From contig CAZVWW010000033.1 in assembly GCA_964631265.1 (NCBI GenBank), forward strand, positions 1 to 20,743: DNA of 20,743 bases, given 5' to 3'. The DNA is from CAZVWW01 sp964631265 (GTDB lineage Bacteria; Thermotogota; Thermotogae; MWEM01). How positions within the stretch are numbered: the stretch's first letter is position 1; every line of letters begins with the position of its first letter. Shown one piece after another: positions 7,698 to 14,748 of this stretch. Both the position numbers and the translations under genes were made by a program. The notes beneath the pieces are model-generated. The model saw nothing but the letters and a program-made list of their open reading frames with translations. It ran no database searches and was not told the DNA's origin.

Positions 7698-8207
7698 TTA
7701 AACCGTTAACCTTTCCAATTTTTCAAGGATGCCTTTTTCTTCGCCTTTTTCTTGAATAAGGGCGTTGTAAATGGCTTCAATCGTCTGACCGGTTTCAGGA
7801 TCTTCAATCATATAGCCAATCTCCATCATCGGTTTCAGGACAAAGAGTCTGTTCCTGAAATCCGGGTGGGGGATCGTCAGTTCAGGGGTGTTGACCGTCT
7901 CTTTTCCAAAGAGGATGATATCGAGATCAATAATTCGCGGCCCCCATCTCTGTGTATCCTGTCTTCCCATCTCTGTTTCAATCGTTTTGATGACATTTAA
8001 AAGGGCTTGAGGTTTATACGGGGTAAGAATCCCGACAACGGCATTGTAAAAATCTTCCTGTTCAACCTCCCCGTAAGGTGCTGTTCTGTATATATGAGAA
8101 GATAAAACCACTCTGTTCTTCTTCTCTTTCAACTTTTTAACGGCGGTTTTCAGGTTTTCAGCTCGCTGACCGATATTACTTCCCAGTGCTATATAAGATG
8201 CGTACAT
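7698..8207 (-). CDS. folK: 2-amino-4-hydroxy-6-hydroxymethyldihydropteridine pyrophosphokinase
   Basis: 169 residues, typical HPPK length. Transfers pyrophosphate from ATP to 6-hydroxymethyl-7,8-dihydropterin, the step before dihydropteroate synthase in folate synthesis. Seen are the N-terminal YIALGSNIGQR, the SHIYRTAPYG loop, NAVVG, the signature RWGPRIIDLDIILFG with its paired aspartates (Mg-ATP binding), and IPHPDFRNRLFVLKP. ATG at 8207 follows AAGGAG. Its usual partners folP and folB are not beside it; it sits between rqcP and gltX in the gene string. Confidence 0.96.
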   Translation of the reverse strand: MYASYIALGSNIGQRAENLKTAVKKLKEKKNRVVLSSHIYRTAPYGEVEQEDFYNAVVGILTPYKPQALLNVIKTIETEMGRQDTQRWGPRIIDLDIILFGKETVNTPELTIPHPDFRNRLFVLKPMMEIGYMIEDPETGQTIEAIYNALIQEKGEEKGILEKLERLTV

Positions 8208-8229
8208 CTCTTTCTCCTTCTAAAAAAGT

Positions 8230-8463
8230 TTATAATTTGACCTCGCTGACAACCTCATAATCCGGTTTTTGAGTGCAGTTCGTTGCCCTGATTCTAAGAA
8301 TACGATTACCGAAGGCAATCTCAAACTCATCCCCCGGGGAAACATCATAGGCCGGTTTTAAGGGTTTCCCCGATTTTTTTATCCGACCCTTTTTGGCCAT
8401 ATCCGAGGCAACGGTTCGTCTTTTGATGATCCTTGTTTTCTTCAGGAATTTGTCGAGTCTCAT
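8230..8463 (-). CDS. rqcP: S4-domain RNA-binding protein, RqcP/YabO type
   Basis: 77 residues, almost entirely one S4 domain. The opening MRLDKFLKKTRIIKRRTVA and the later GRIKKSGKPLKPAYDVSPGDE match the RqcP (YabO) family closely, including the basic RR pair at 15-16. RqcP binds stalled 60S-like 50S subunits and works with RqcH in adding C-terminal alanine tails during ribosome quality control; that role is known from Bacillus and transferred here by similarity. An Hsp15-like heat-shock protein is the alternative, but the length and lack of a long basic tail fit RqcP better. It starts 6 bases after the M24 gene and has only a weak ribosome binding site, so translation is probably coupled. 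Confidence 0.88.
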   Translation of the reverse strand: MRLDKFLKKTRIIKRRTVASDMAKKGRIKKSGKPLKPAYDVSPGDEFEIAFGNRILRIRATNCTQKPDYEVVSEVKL

Positions 8464-8469
8464 CGCCGG

Positions 8470-9579
8470 TCATCTTTCAAGCAGTACGATATCAGGTCTT
8501 CTGATCGTCATACCGTCGATCTCGTAGATCAGGGCCGGCCATTGACTGCGTTCGGGAAAAGAGACGATCTCGTTTCCCTTTTCATTCAAGACAGCCGTAT
8601 CCTCGGATTTTGTACCGCATATGGTGGGGTTCCAGGCAAGGCAGTTCCCTTTCTGGAAGACATAGTTGGCGTTTGGTTTTGCAACCAGTTCTCTGGATTT
8701 ATAACCGGCAAGCCCCCCCTGATGATGATGTTGCCATTCCCCTTCAAAACCCTTTTCACTGTAAGCTTCCTGCAGGGCCTTGAAGGCCTCGGACACCTTT
8801 TTACCGGGTCTCGATTGAGCGATGACCGTTGCATCAACATAGCAATTTTTGTTGTGCTGGTCTCTTATCTTGTCGTTTTCTTTGAAGAGGATGCTTCTCG
8901 TTGATGAGAGGATCAGGCCCTTATATCTGATACAGACACTGACAAAGCATCTTTCGCCAAGTCTCACGGGACGCGGCAGATTGTGCCTGTAGAGCATGGA
9001 ACTCTTATCGCTGAAGACGAGAACCAGAATGGGCTCATAATTCTGCTTGAGAAATTCGTTTGAAAAGAGGCCCTGTACTTCAATCTCCGTCATGGCGGGA
9101 TGCAATTCATCCATTGTGTTGAAAAAGACATCGTCAATAACTGTGCCCACCTCTCTGAGTGTCTCTTTCTCAAATTCACTCATAATAAATCGCTTGGGAG
9201 CGATCTGGAGGGTTATATCTCTTGTCAGATATCGTCCGGAATCGCTTATCAGATGATCAATCCGGACCAGTTTCTGAACCACATCGTATTCGTTCTCCCA
9301 CCAGTTATAGACAACGGGGGTGAAAAAATGATGCAGATCGGGATGTATCTCCTCGTTGAAGAGGCGCTCTTTTTCAATGTTGTTGGTGATGAAAAAGGCC
9401 TTCTCATCTGTTATTAAAACACTGGCCACACCCTCGGTGGTGTTGAATGTGATATGGTTTCTGGCCCCCATTGTGAGGTAAGAGATATTCTCTTCTTTCG
9501 AGAGCAGGATTCCGGCCGCCCCGTTTTCTTCAAAGAGCTCTCTGAACTGCTGTATTCTGTTTTTTATGATCGTTTTCAT
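8470..9579 (-). CDS. M24 (pita-bread fold) peptidase homologue lacking most metal ligands
   Basis: 369 residues from the ATG at 9579, which has GAGGG upstream; an in-frame ATG at 9615 has no good ribosome site. The N-terminal half is a creatinase/prolidase N-domain (ILLSKEENISYLTMG). The C-terminal half is the M24 fold. Aligning by eye, the two metal-binding Asp of the usual DAG and DITR motifs fall at FVSVCI (212-217) and LSSTRS (224-229), and neither Asp is there. The Glu of the usual IEPG motif is Asn at AWNPT (317). The His stretch HHHQGG (284-289) and the Glu in SEDTAV (E326) remain. So it is probably not a classical dinuclear Xaa-Pro peptidase. Creatinase is a precedent for metal-free chemistry on this fold. 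It sits between metK and rqcP. Fold confident; activity unknown. Confidence 0.85.
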   Translation of the reverse strand: MKTIIKNRIQQFRELFEENGAAGILLSKEENISYLTMGARNHITFNTTEGVASVLITDEKAFFITNNIEKERLFNEEIHPDLHHFFTPVVYNWWENEYDVVQKLVRIDHLISDSGRYLTRDITLQIAPKRFIMSEFEKETLREVGTVIDDVFFNTMDELHPAMTEIEVQGLFSNEFLKQNYEPILVLVFSDKSSMLYRHNLPRPVRLGERCFVSVCIRYKGLILSSTRSILFKENDKIRDQHNKNCYVDATVIAQSRPGKKVSEAFKALQEAYSEKGFEGEWQHHHQGGLAGYKSRELVAKPNANYVFQKGNCLAWNPTICGTKSEDTAVLNEKGNEIVSFPERSQWPALIYEIDGMTIRRPDIVLLER

Positions 9580-9630
9580 CTTGATCCCTCTTTTTCTTGT
9601 TGAATTCTGAAACATTACGCCAACCTGTTG

Positions 9631-10812
9631 TTATCTCCTCAGCTTATCAACTGAATCTAATTTCTCCCAGGGAAATTCGATATCTGTTCGGCCAAAATGC
9701 CCGTAGGCCGCCGTTTTCTTGTAAATGGGCCTTAAGAGATCGAGCTTTTTGATGATCTGCCCGGGGGTGAAATTGAAGGTGTCGTTGATCCGTTTGAGCA
9801 GGTCATCCTCATCCATTTTGGCGGTGCCGTATGTCTCTATCATGACGGAAACGGGATGTGCCTTACCAATGGCATAAGCAAGCTGAATCATGAGTTTGTC
9901 GGCGAGCCCGGCTGCTACAACATTCTTGGCGACGTATCTGGCCATGTAATGAGCGGATCGGTCGACCTTTGTGGGATCCTTACCGCTGAATGCGCCGCCT
10001 CCGTGGGGGATCCAGCCGCCGTAGGTATCGACAATGATCTTTCTCCCCGTTAGGCCGGCATCCCCCTGGGGACCGCCAAGGACAAAGCGTCCGGTTGGAT
10101 TGACAAAGATCTTCATCTCATCATCGCAGAGGTCTTCGGGAATCACCGGTTTGATGACCTCTTCAACGACCGTCTTTCGGATCTCTTCATAAGGCACATC
10201 CTCGTGCTGAGTGGAGATTAGAACCGTATCCACCCGCTTGGCCTTTCCGTTTTCGTCGTATTCAACCGTCACCTGTGCCTTGCCGTCCGGTCTGAGTAAC
10301 TCTGTCTTCCCTTTTTTCCGGACTTCCGAGAGCCTTTTCGTCAGTTGATGTGACAGGATGATCGGAAGCGGCATATACTCCGGCGTCTCATTGGTGGCAT
10401 AGCCGAACATCATTCCCTGATCCCCGGCGCCGAGTTTGTCCAGTTCATCTTCGCTGCTGTTTGCCCCGTCTTTTATCTCCCTGGATTTGTCAACGCCGAG
10501 GGCAATGTCGGGAGACTGTTCGTCAATCGAGGTCACAACCGCACAGGTCTCGCCGTCGAATCCGTATTTTGCCCGGGTGTAACCGATTTCGAGGATGGTA
10601 TCCCGGACGGTTCTTGGAATATCTATGTAAGCCTTCGTACTGATCTCTCCACCAACAAAGGCCATTCCCGTTGTCACGAAGGTTTCAACTGCCACTCTGC
10701 TCTTCTCGTCCTGTTCCAAAAGGGCATCGAGGATTGCATCGGATATCTGGTCGGCTACCTTGTCGGGATGCCCTTCTGTTACACTTTCGCTGCTGAATAA
10801 TCTTTTTGCCAT
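9631..10812 (-). CDS. metK: S-adenosylmethionine synthetase
   Basis: 393 residues, normal length. Makes SAM from methionine and ATP; a cytoplasmic tetramer. Seen are SESVTEGHPDKVADQISDA near the N-terminus (His of GHPDK for ATP), GAGDQGMMFGYA, and the P-loop-like GGGAFSGKDPTKVDRSAHY. ATG at 10812 is chosen because AAGGAGGAG lies just upstream and MAKRLFSSESVTEG is the usual beginning; an upstream in-frame extension is not needed. The preceding gene stops one base before this start, so its end contains the metK ribosome binding site and translation is coupled. SAM made here feeds enzymes such as TrmB encoded in the same string. There is no room for a SAM riboswitch. Confidence 0.97.
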   Translation of the reverse strand: MAKRLFSSESVTEGHPDKVADQISDAILDALLEQDEKSRVAVETFVTTGMAFVGGEISTKAYIDIPRTVRDTILEIGYTRAKYGFDGETCAVVTSIDEQSPDIALGVDKSREIKDGANSSEDELDKLGAGDQGMMFGYATNETPEYMPLPIILSHQLTKRLSEVRKKGKTELLRPDGKAQVTVEYDENGKAKRVDTVLISTQHEDVPYEEIRKTVVEEVIKPVIPEDLCDDEMKIFVNPTGRFVLGGPQGDAGLTGRKIIVDTYGGWIPHGGGAFSGKDPTKVDRSAHYMARYVAKNVVAAGLADKLMIQLAYAIGKAHPVSVMIETYGTAKMDEDDLLKRINDTFNFTPGQIIKKLDLLRPIYKKTAAYGHFGRTDIEFPWEKLDSVDKLRR

Positions 10813-10813
10813 T

Positions 10814-11167
10814 TTACTCCTCCTTGTTTTTGAGTTCTTCATATTCTTCTTTCGTTAAAAGTCGTCCACCGTCCACTTCGTGTGAGATTTCCTTGAAATT
10901 CTGTTTTAAAGTGAAATGCACGTTTATCTTGTTTTGGCACCTTGCCCCGATCAGTTCCTTTTTTATCTCGTATACCCCGGGACCGTTGCCATAGGTTCTG
11001 AACAATTCAGAATGCTTTCTGATAATAACTCTGAAGAGCTCCCCGCATTTTTCGCATTCGGCGAAAAAGACGAGAAGGTCTCCCTGGTTGTATATGAGCT
11101 TTCTCTTCTCTTTTTTGTCCTTTTGGTTTGAGGACACAACCGATTTAAGAAAGTCAAAAAGTCCCAT
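10814..11167 (-). CDS. small CxxC protein of unknown function upstream of metK
   Basis: 117 residues. It begins MGLFDFLK and has a CEKCGE knuckle (residues 38-43) and a single later Cys in GARCQNK, so a metal site would need a partner or only three ligands. Strand-forming segments GDLLVFFAECEKC, LFRVIIRKHSELF and KINVHFTLKQNFKEIS suggest a small beta-rich fold; the C-terminus is charged (LLTKEEYEELKNKEE). I recall similar short proteins in thermophilic anaerobes, without function. It starts 4 bases after the M23-like gene and stops 1 base before metK, so it is firmly inside the operon. ATG at 11167 follows AAGGTG. Confidence 0.8.
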   Translation of the reverse strand: MGLFDFLKSVVSSNQKDKKEKRKLIYNQGDLLVFFAECEKCGELFRVIIRKHSELFRTYGNGPGVYEIKKELIGARCQNKINVHFTLKQNFKEISHEVDGGRLLTKEEYEELKNKEE

Positions 11168-11171
11168 TCAA

Positions 11172-12167
11172 TCACCTTCTTTTCAACCAAAATTTAATCT
11201 CTCCACTGTTGCCGAAACAATCACTCGCTTCAATTCTCACTCTTATCTTATCATTAAATCGCTCGATATTTTTAATTCGGTTTGTTTTTATGGGCCCGAA
11301 TAACCACGGTGTGGTCATTCTATACCAGAAATTCTGATGGTTTGAACCCTCGCCGAATATCCTCTCTCCACGGCCGGTTTTATCCAGGGGAATAAAATCC
11401 ATATTGATGACAAGCATCTCCTGATCATCAAAATAGACTTTCAATTCCTTTAAGGAGAGTTTTGTCTCCCCGAAATCCGAGCGCGAACTGATCTTGATCT
11501 GGATCATGGGATTATCTCCCTGAAACGGATAAACGGTCCCTTTTTTCAGATCATACGCCTTGAAATTAATCCGGATCTTTTCAAAGTCAATCACACGTTG
11601 TTCATCATTAAAACCGGCTTCTTCGAAATAGTCAAGCGGGTTTAATGCCCGTTGCTCACCCTCATCTATGATCTGGACATAGCATCCCGGTCTGGAATAA
11701 TCCCCGCTCATTCCCGTGAAACCGATGATGTCACCACGATCAATCTCAAATTCGTTCCGGTCGAAGCTGATCGCAGTTCTTTCAGCGTTGAATTCTGAGC
11801 CAACGGCATCCACAATGCCCGTGAAATCTCCTGAAAAGACGGACAGATTGGTATAGACACTTGTCAGTCTTTCTCCGTGAGTGATATAGACTGCGTTTCC
11901 CATTTTTTTATCGTTCATGATGATCTTTTTGACGTAGCCCGTTTGCATTGCCAGCACCGGTTCTTTTGAATCCGGATCGGCATAAAAACCGAGGTTGATC
12001 AGATAATCAATCCGTTCCAGGTCATCAGAGATCCGGCACCCGCCAAAGCACGATATCACCCGACTCTTTCCATCAACCGGAAGGGAGAAATCTGAAGAGG
12101 GGATACCCTTTGAAAAAAGGATTACCGGTAAAAGGAATATAAAGAAAAATAATGGAAAGAGTTTCAA
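11172..12167 (-). CDS. exported M23/LytM-like protein with degenerate active site
   Basis: 331 residues. The N-terminus MKLFPLFFFIFLLPVILFSKG is a clear signal peptide or N-terminal anchor. Residues about 25-180 resemble an M23/LytM domain (EPVLAMQTGYVKKI, MGNAVYITHGERLTSVYTNLS, DIIGFTGMSG, NPLDYF). The zinc ligands expected at HxxxD and HxH are missing: the corresponding stretches read LINLGF, YTNL and GCYVQI, although H97 of ITHG remains. It is therefore probably non-enzymatic, as in LytM-domain amidase activators such as EnvC and NlpD (known precedent; role here is inference). The C-terminal 140 residues look beta-rich and are not recognised. Start is TTG at 12167 with GGTGG 8 bases upstream. 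It is the first gene after the rpsB hairpin. Confidence 0.8.
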   Translation of the reverse strand: MKLFPLFFFIFLLPVILFSKGIPSSDFSLPVDGKSRVISCFGGCRISDDLERIDYLINLGFYADPDSKEPVLAMQTGYVKKIIMNDKKMGNAVYITHGERLTSVYTNLSVFSGDFTGIVDAVGSEFNAERTAISFDRNEFEIDRGDIIGFTGMSGDYSRPGCYVQIIDEGEQRALNPLDYFEEAGFNDEQRVIDFEKIRINFKAYDLKKGTVYPFQGDNPMIQIKISSRSDFGETKLSLKELKVYFDDQEMLVINMDFIPLDKTGRGERIFGEGSNHQNFWYRMTTPWLFGPIKTNRIKNIERFNDKIRVRIEASDCFGNSGEIKFWLKRR

Positions 12168-12187
12168 TTAAAATACCACCCTATAGA

Positions 12188-12215
12188 CAAGAGGCGGGAT
12201 TATCCCCGCCTCTTG
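12188..12215. terminator. strong hairpin after rpsB
   Basis: CAAGAGGCGGG and CCCGCCTCTTG form a perfect 11 bp stem (12188-12198 with 12205-12215) around a 6-base loop. It lies between rpsB and the M23-like gene. On the minus strand the tail is only TTGTCTATAGG, a poor U-run, so termination after rpsB may be partial and allow read-through into the following genes. On the plus strand the tail is richer in T, but no gene ends there. Confidence 0.7.
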
Positions 12216-12280
12216 AGTTGTTTTGTTTATGATTTATTCAGAAGAACCCGAGCCTCTTTCAGGCACGAATCGTTATCCTT

Positions 12281-13117
12281 TTACTTTTTTTCCGTTTTCC
12301 CAGCGGGTGCTTCCGGTTTCCTGGTTACCTTTTCTTTTGGAGTTTCTTTTGGGGTCTCTTTATCCGGAGTTGTTTTTCCGGATTCGTTTTTCTCCTTTTC
12401 CGCTTCTTTCTGAGCCTCTTCTTCCTGACTGACATACCCTTCTCTGCCCTCTAAATAGGCATCGGCAATTTTGGATGTCAAGAGGCGGATGGCACGAATG
12501 GCATCATCGTTGCCCGGTATAATATAATCGATTAGGTCCGGATCGCAGTTTGTGTCAACGGTGGCGATGATCGGGATTCCAAGCAGATTAGCCTCGGCAA
12601 CGGCAATCTCCTCTTTCTTCGGATCAACAATCCAGATCATATCCGGTGCCTTTTTCATCTCTTTAACCCCGCCCAGGTTTCTTCTCAGTTTTTCCAGTCT
12701 GTGTCTGTAAATCGACTGCTGAGATTTGGACATCTCATCGAGTTCCCCGTTCTCCTCCATCTTTTCCAGTTCTTTAAGCCTGTCGATCCTCTTCTGGATG
12801 GTCTTGAAGTTGGTCATCATACCGCCGAGCCAGCGGTTGTTGACATAGAAAGCTCCGCAACGCTTTGCCTCTTCGTAAACAGACTTTCTCGCCTGACGCT
12901 TCGTACCGACAAAGAGGATGGTTGCGCCCTCAGTTGCCTGCTCTTTAACAAAATCGTACGCGTTATCGAGCATTCTCATCGTCTTCTGAAGATCGAGGAT
13001 ATGAACCCCTTTTCTGTGAGTATAGATATACTCCTCCATCTTCGGGTTCCATCGCATGGTCCTGTGTCCGAAATGAACACCGGACTCCAAAAGCTGTTTC
13101 ATTGTTACTACTGACAT
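12281..13117 (-). CDS. rpsB: 30S ribosomal protein S2
   Basis: 278 residues from the ATG at 13117, which has a perfect GGAGGTG four bases upstream; the longer in-frame ORF to 13279 reads through the leader and promoter and is not used. Typical S2 features: MKQLLESGVHFGHRTMRWNPKM, GVHILDLQKT, FVGTKRQAR, NNRWLGGMMTNF, and the DPKKEEIAVAEANLLGIPIIATVDTNCDPD region. S2 binds the 30S head and helps recruit S1. The C-terminus carries about 45 extra residues of K, E, P and T with ETPKETPKEK repeats, absent from the E. coli protein. The usual partner tsf does not follow; a hairpin does. It has its own promoter and a leader of about 127 nt. Confidence 0.97.
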   Translation of the reverse strand: MSVVTMKQLLESGVHFGHRTMRWNPKMEEYIYTHRKGVHILDLQKTMRMLDNAYDFVKEQATEGATILFVGTKRQARKSVYEEAKRCGAFYVNNRWLGGMMTNFKTIQKRIDRLKELEKMEENGELDEMSKSQQSIYRHRLEKLRRNLGGVKEMKKAPDMIWIVDPKKEEIAVAEANLLGIPIIATVDTNCDPDLIDYIIPGNDDAIRAIRLLTSKIADAYLEGREGYVSQEEEAQKEAEKEKNESGKTTPDKETPKETPKEKVTRKPEAPAGKTEKK

Positions 13118-13244
13118 ATTGCACCTCCGAATTTGGTTACTCCGCCACTCCCCTGCGCCCTCAAACCCCGTATACGTCCCGTAAAACACAGAAGGCGACT
13201 TAACGAGGCACCAAAAGGGAAACGGGCAAGTGTGAGTTTTTGTC
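13118..13244 (-). promoter_or_regulatory. structured 5' leader of rpsB
   Basis: The distance from the predicted start of transcription to the rpsB ATG is about 127 nt, long for this compact genome. It can form a stem between 13191-13197 and 13156-13162 (7 bp with one G-U) that encloses the palindrome CGTATACG (13169-13176). Many bacteria autoregulate rpsB through a leader that binds S2; I did not recognise a specific known motif, so this is a candidate only. Confidence 0.4.
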
Positions 13245-13250
13245 CGATGC

Positions 13251-13279
13251 ATTATATCAGAAACTGTATCCAAAGTCAA
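13251..13279 (-). promoter_or_regulatory. sigma70-type promoter of rpsB
   Basis: On the minus strand: -35 TTGACT (13274-13279), 17 bp spacer, and -10 TATAAT (13251-13256) with a TGA extension just upstream. This is close to consensus and the strongest promoter in the window, as expected for a ribosomal protein gene. Confidence 0.85.
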
Positions 13280-13294
13280 TTAGAGGCGACGATA

Positions 13295-13303
13295 TGCTAT
13301 AAT
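13295..13303 (+). promoter_or_regulatory. extended -10 promoter of the purine operon
   Basis: TGCTATAAT on the plus strand is a perfect extended -10. The -35 slot at 17 bp spacing (13275-13280, GTCAAT) is poor and coincides with the -35 of the divergent rpsB promoter. The leader to the deaminase ATG is about 70 nt. Confidence 0.65.
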
Positions 13304-13380
13304 TATCGGGAGTAACAGACTCACCCGGAGAAATTGAAAGGGTTCATTAAAAAAACTAGCGAATTCTATGAGGTGAACAA

Positions 13381-14748
13381 ATGAAGACCATATTTTACAA
13401 CATCGACCATCTTGCAACTTTCAACGGAAAATCGAAAGAGTTGACGGATGCCTATATAATCGTTGAAGATTCCCGTATCGTTGAGATCGACACCGGCCGA
13501 CCCGGAGAAGAGAAAATTGAAGGAGCCGAGCTCATAGATATGAGCGGAAAGATCTGCATACCCGGACTTGTCAATACCCATCATCACCTTTATCAGTCAC
13601 TCTTCAGGAATGTGATGGGCGCTCAGAACCTGAAACTCTTCGACTGGCTTGTCTTTCTCTATGAAAAATGGAAGCACGTGGATGCCGGGGCCATCTACAA
13701 CGCCGCTCTTGTCGGGATCTATGAAATGATGAAGACAGGCGTGACAACAACCTCGGACATGTTTTATCTCCATCCGAGGGGGACCCGTGAGCTCTTTGAT
13801 GTTGAGATGGAGGCGGCAAAAAGAACAGGGGTCCGGTTTCACCCCTGCCGGGGCAGTATGTCCCTGAGCAAGAAAGACGGCGGTCTGCCCCCTGATTCAG
13901 TTGTGCAGACCGAGGAGGAGATTTTGAACGATTGCGAACGCGTCGTTCAAAAGTATCACGACAAAGAACCCGGTGCCATGACACGAATAGCCCTTGCCCC
14001 GTGCAGCCCCTTTTCAGTCACGGAAAGGCTCATGAAAGACACGGTTAAAATGGCCAAAGCCTATGATCTCTTAATCCACACCCACCTGGCAGAGACAAAG
14101 GATGAAGAGGCGTTCTGTCTGGAAACGGTGGGGTTAAGACCGGTGGATTACATGGAAGAACTCGGCTGGTTGAACGAACGTGCCTGGTTTGCCCATTGTG
14201 TCTGGTTGTCAGATGAGGATATCGACAAATTTGCCAAATCCAATGCCGGTGTTTCTCACTGTCCCGCCTCCAACATGAGACTCGGCTCGGGGATTGCGCC
14301 GATTGTTGAGATGAAAAAGCATCCCGGCATCAGGCTCTCACTTGCCGTTGACGGAAGCGCAAGTAATGACACGGGGAATATGATAGGGGAGGCCAGAAAC
14401 GCCCTCTTTCTCCAGCGTGTGTTAAAGGGAGCCGATTCCATAACGCCGAGAGAGGTTTTGAAAATGGCCACAATGGGAGGAGCCCGGGTTTTAAGGATGG
14501 ATGATTATATTGGCAGCATAGAAGAGGGGAAATCCGCCGATTTCATCTTCTTTGATCTCAACACCCTTGAAATGGCCGGCGGAATCTCCGATCCCGTTTC
14601 AGCTCTGATCCTTTGTAATCCCGGAAATGTTGATACATCCGTCATCAACGGTGAGATTAGAATCAGGAACGGGGAAATACTGGAAGAGGCAATGGAAGAT
14701 ATCATCCGGAAACAGAACGCTTTATCCGGGAAGCTTATAAAGGGGTGA
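13381..14748 (+). CDS. 8-oxoguanine deaminase-type amidohydrolase
   Basis: 455 residues, a full-length metal-dependent amidohydrolase (AtzA/TrzN/SsnA group). Metal and catalytic residues are all present: H67 and H69 in NTHHHLYQ, H235 and E238 in HTHLAET, H272 in AHCVW, and D324 in AVDGSASND. The segments RGSMSLSKKDGGLPP, LAPCSPFSVT and CPASNMRLGSGI closely resemble the characterised Pseudomonas 8-oxoguanine deaminase, as I remember it. The predicted reaction is 8-oxoguanine plus water to urate plus ammonia. ATG at 13381 follows GAGGTG. The stop overlaps the GTG start of the next gene (GTGA), and a xanthine dehydrogenase subunit gene comes third, which supports a purine role. Other possible substrates are isocytosine-like or pterin compounds. 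Confidence 0.88.
   Translation: MKTIFYNIDHLATFNGKSKELTDAYIIVEDSRIVEIDTGRPGEEKIEGAELIDMSGKICIPGLVNTHHHLYQSLFRNVMGAQNLKLFDWLVFLYEKWKHVDAGAIYNAALVGIYEMMKTGVTTTSDMFYLHPRGTRELFDVEMEAAKRTGVRFHPCRGSMSLSKKDGGLPPDSVVQTEEEILNDCERVVQKYHDKEPGAMTRIALAPCSPFSVTERLMKDTVKMAKAYDLLIHTHLAETKDEEAFCLETVGLRPVDYMEELGWLNERAWFAHCVWLSDEDIDKFAKSNAGVSHCPASNMRLGSGIAPIVEMKKHPGIRLSLAVDGSASNDTGNMIGEARNALFLQRVLKGADSITPREVLKMATMGGARVLRMDDYIGSIEEGKSADFIFFDLNTLEMAGGISDPVSALILCNPGNVDTSVINGEIRIRNGEILEEAMEDIIRKQNALSGKLIKG

Noticed and set aside
9580..9615. M24 start at 9615
   Set aside because: There is no clear ribosome site and the added residues are not domain-like; the ATG at 9579 has GAGGG.
10812..10860. SAM riboswitch in front of metK
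   Set aside because: The preceding coding frame stops one base before the metK start, so there is no leader space for one.
13118..13279. N-terminal extension of S2 starting at 13279
   Set aside because: It reads through the rpsB promoter and leader; the ATG at 13117 has a perfect ribosome site and the normal S2 beginning.
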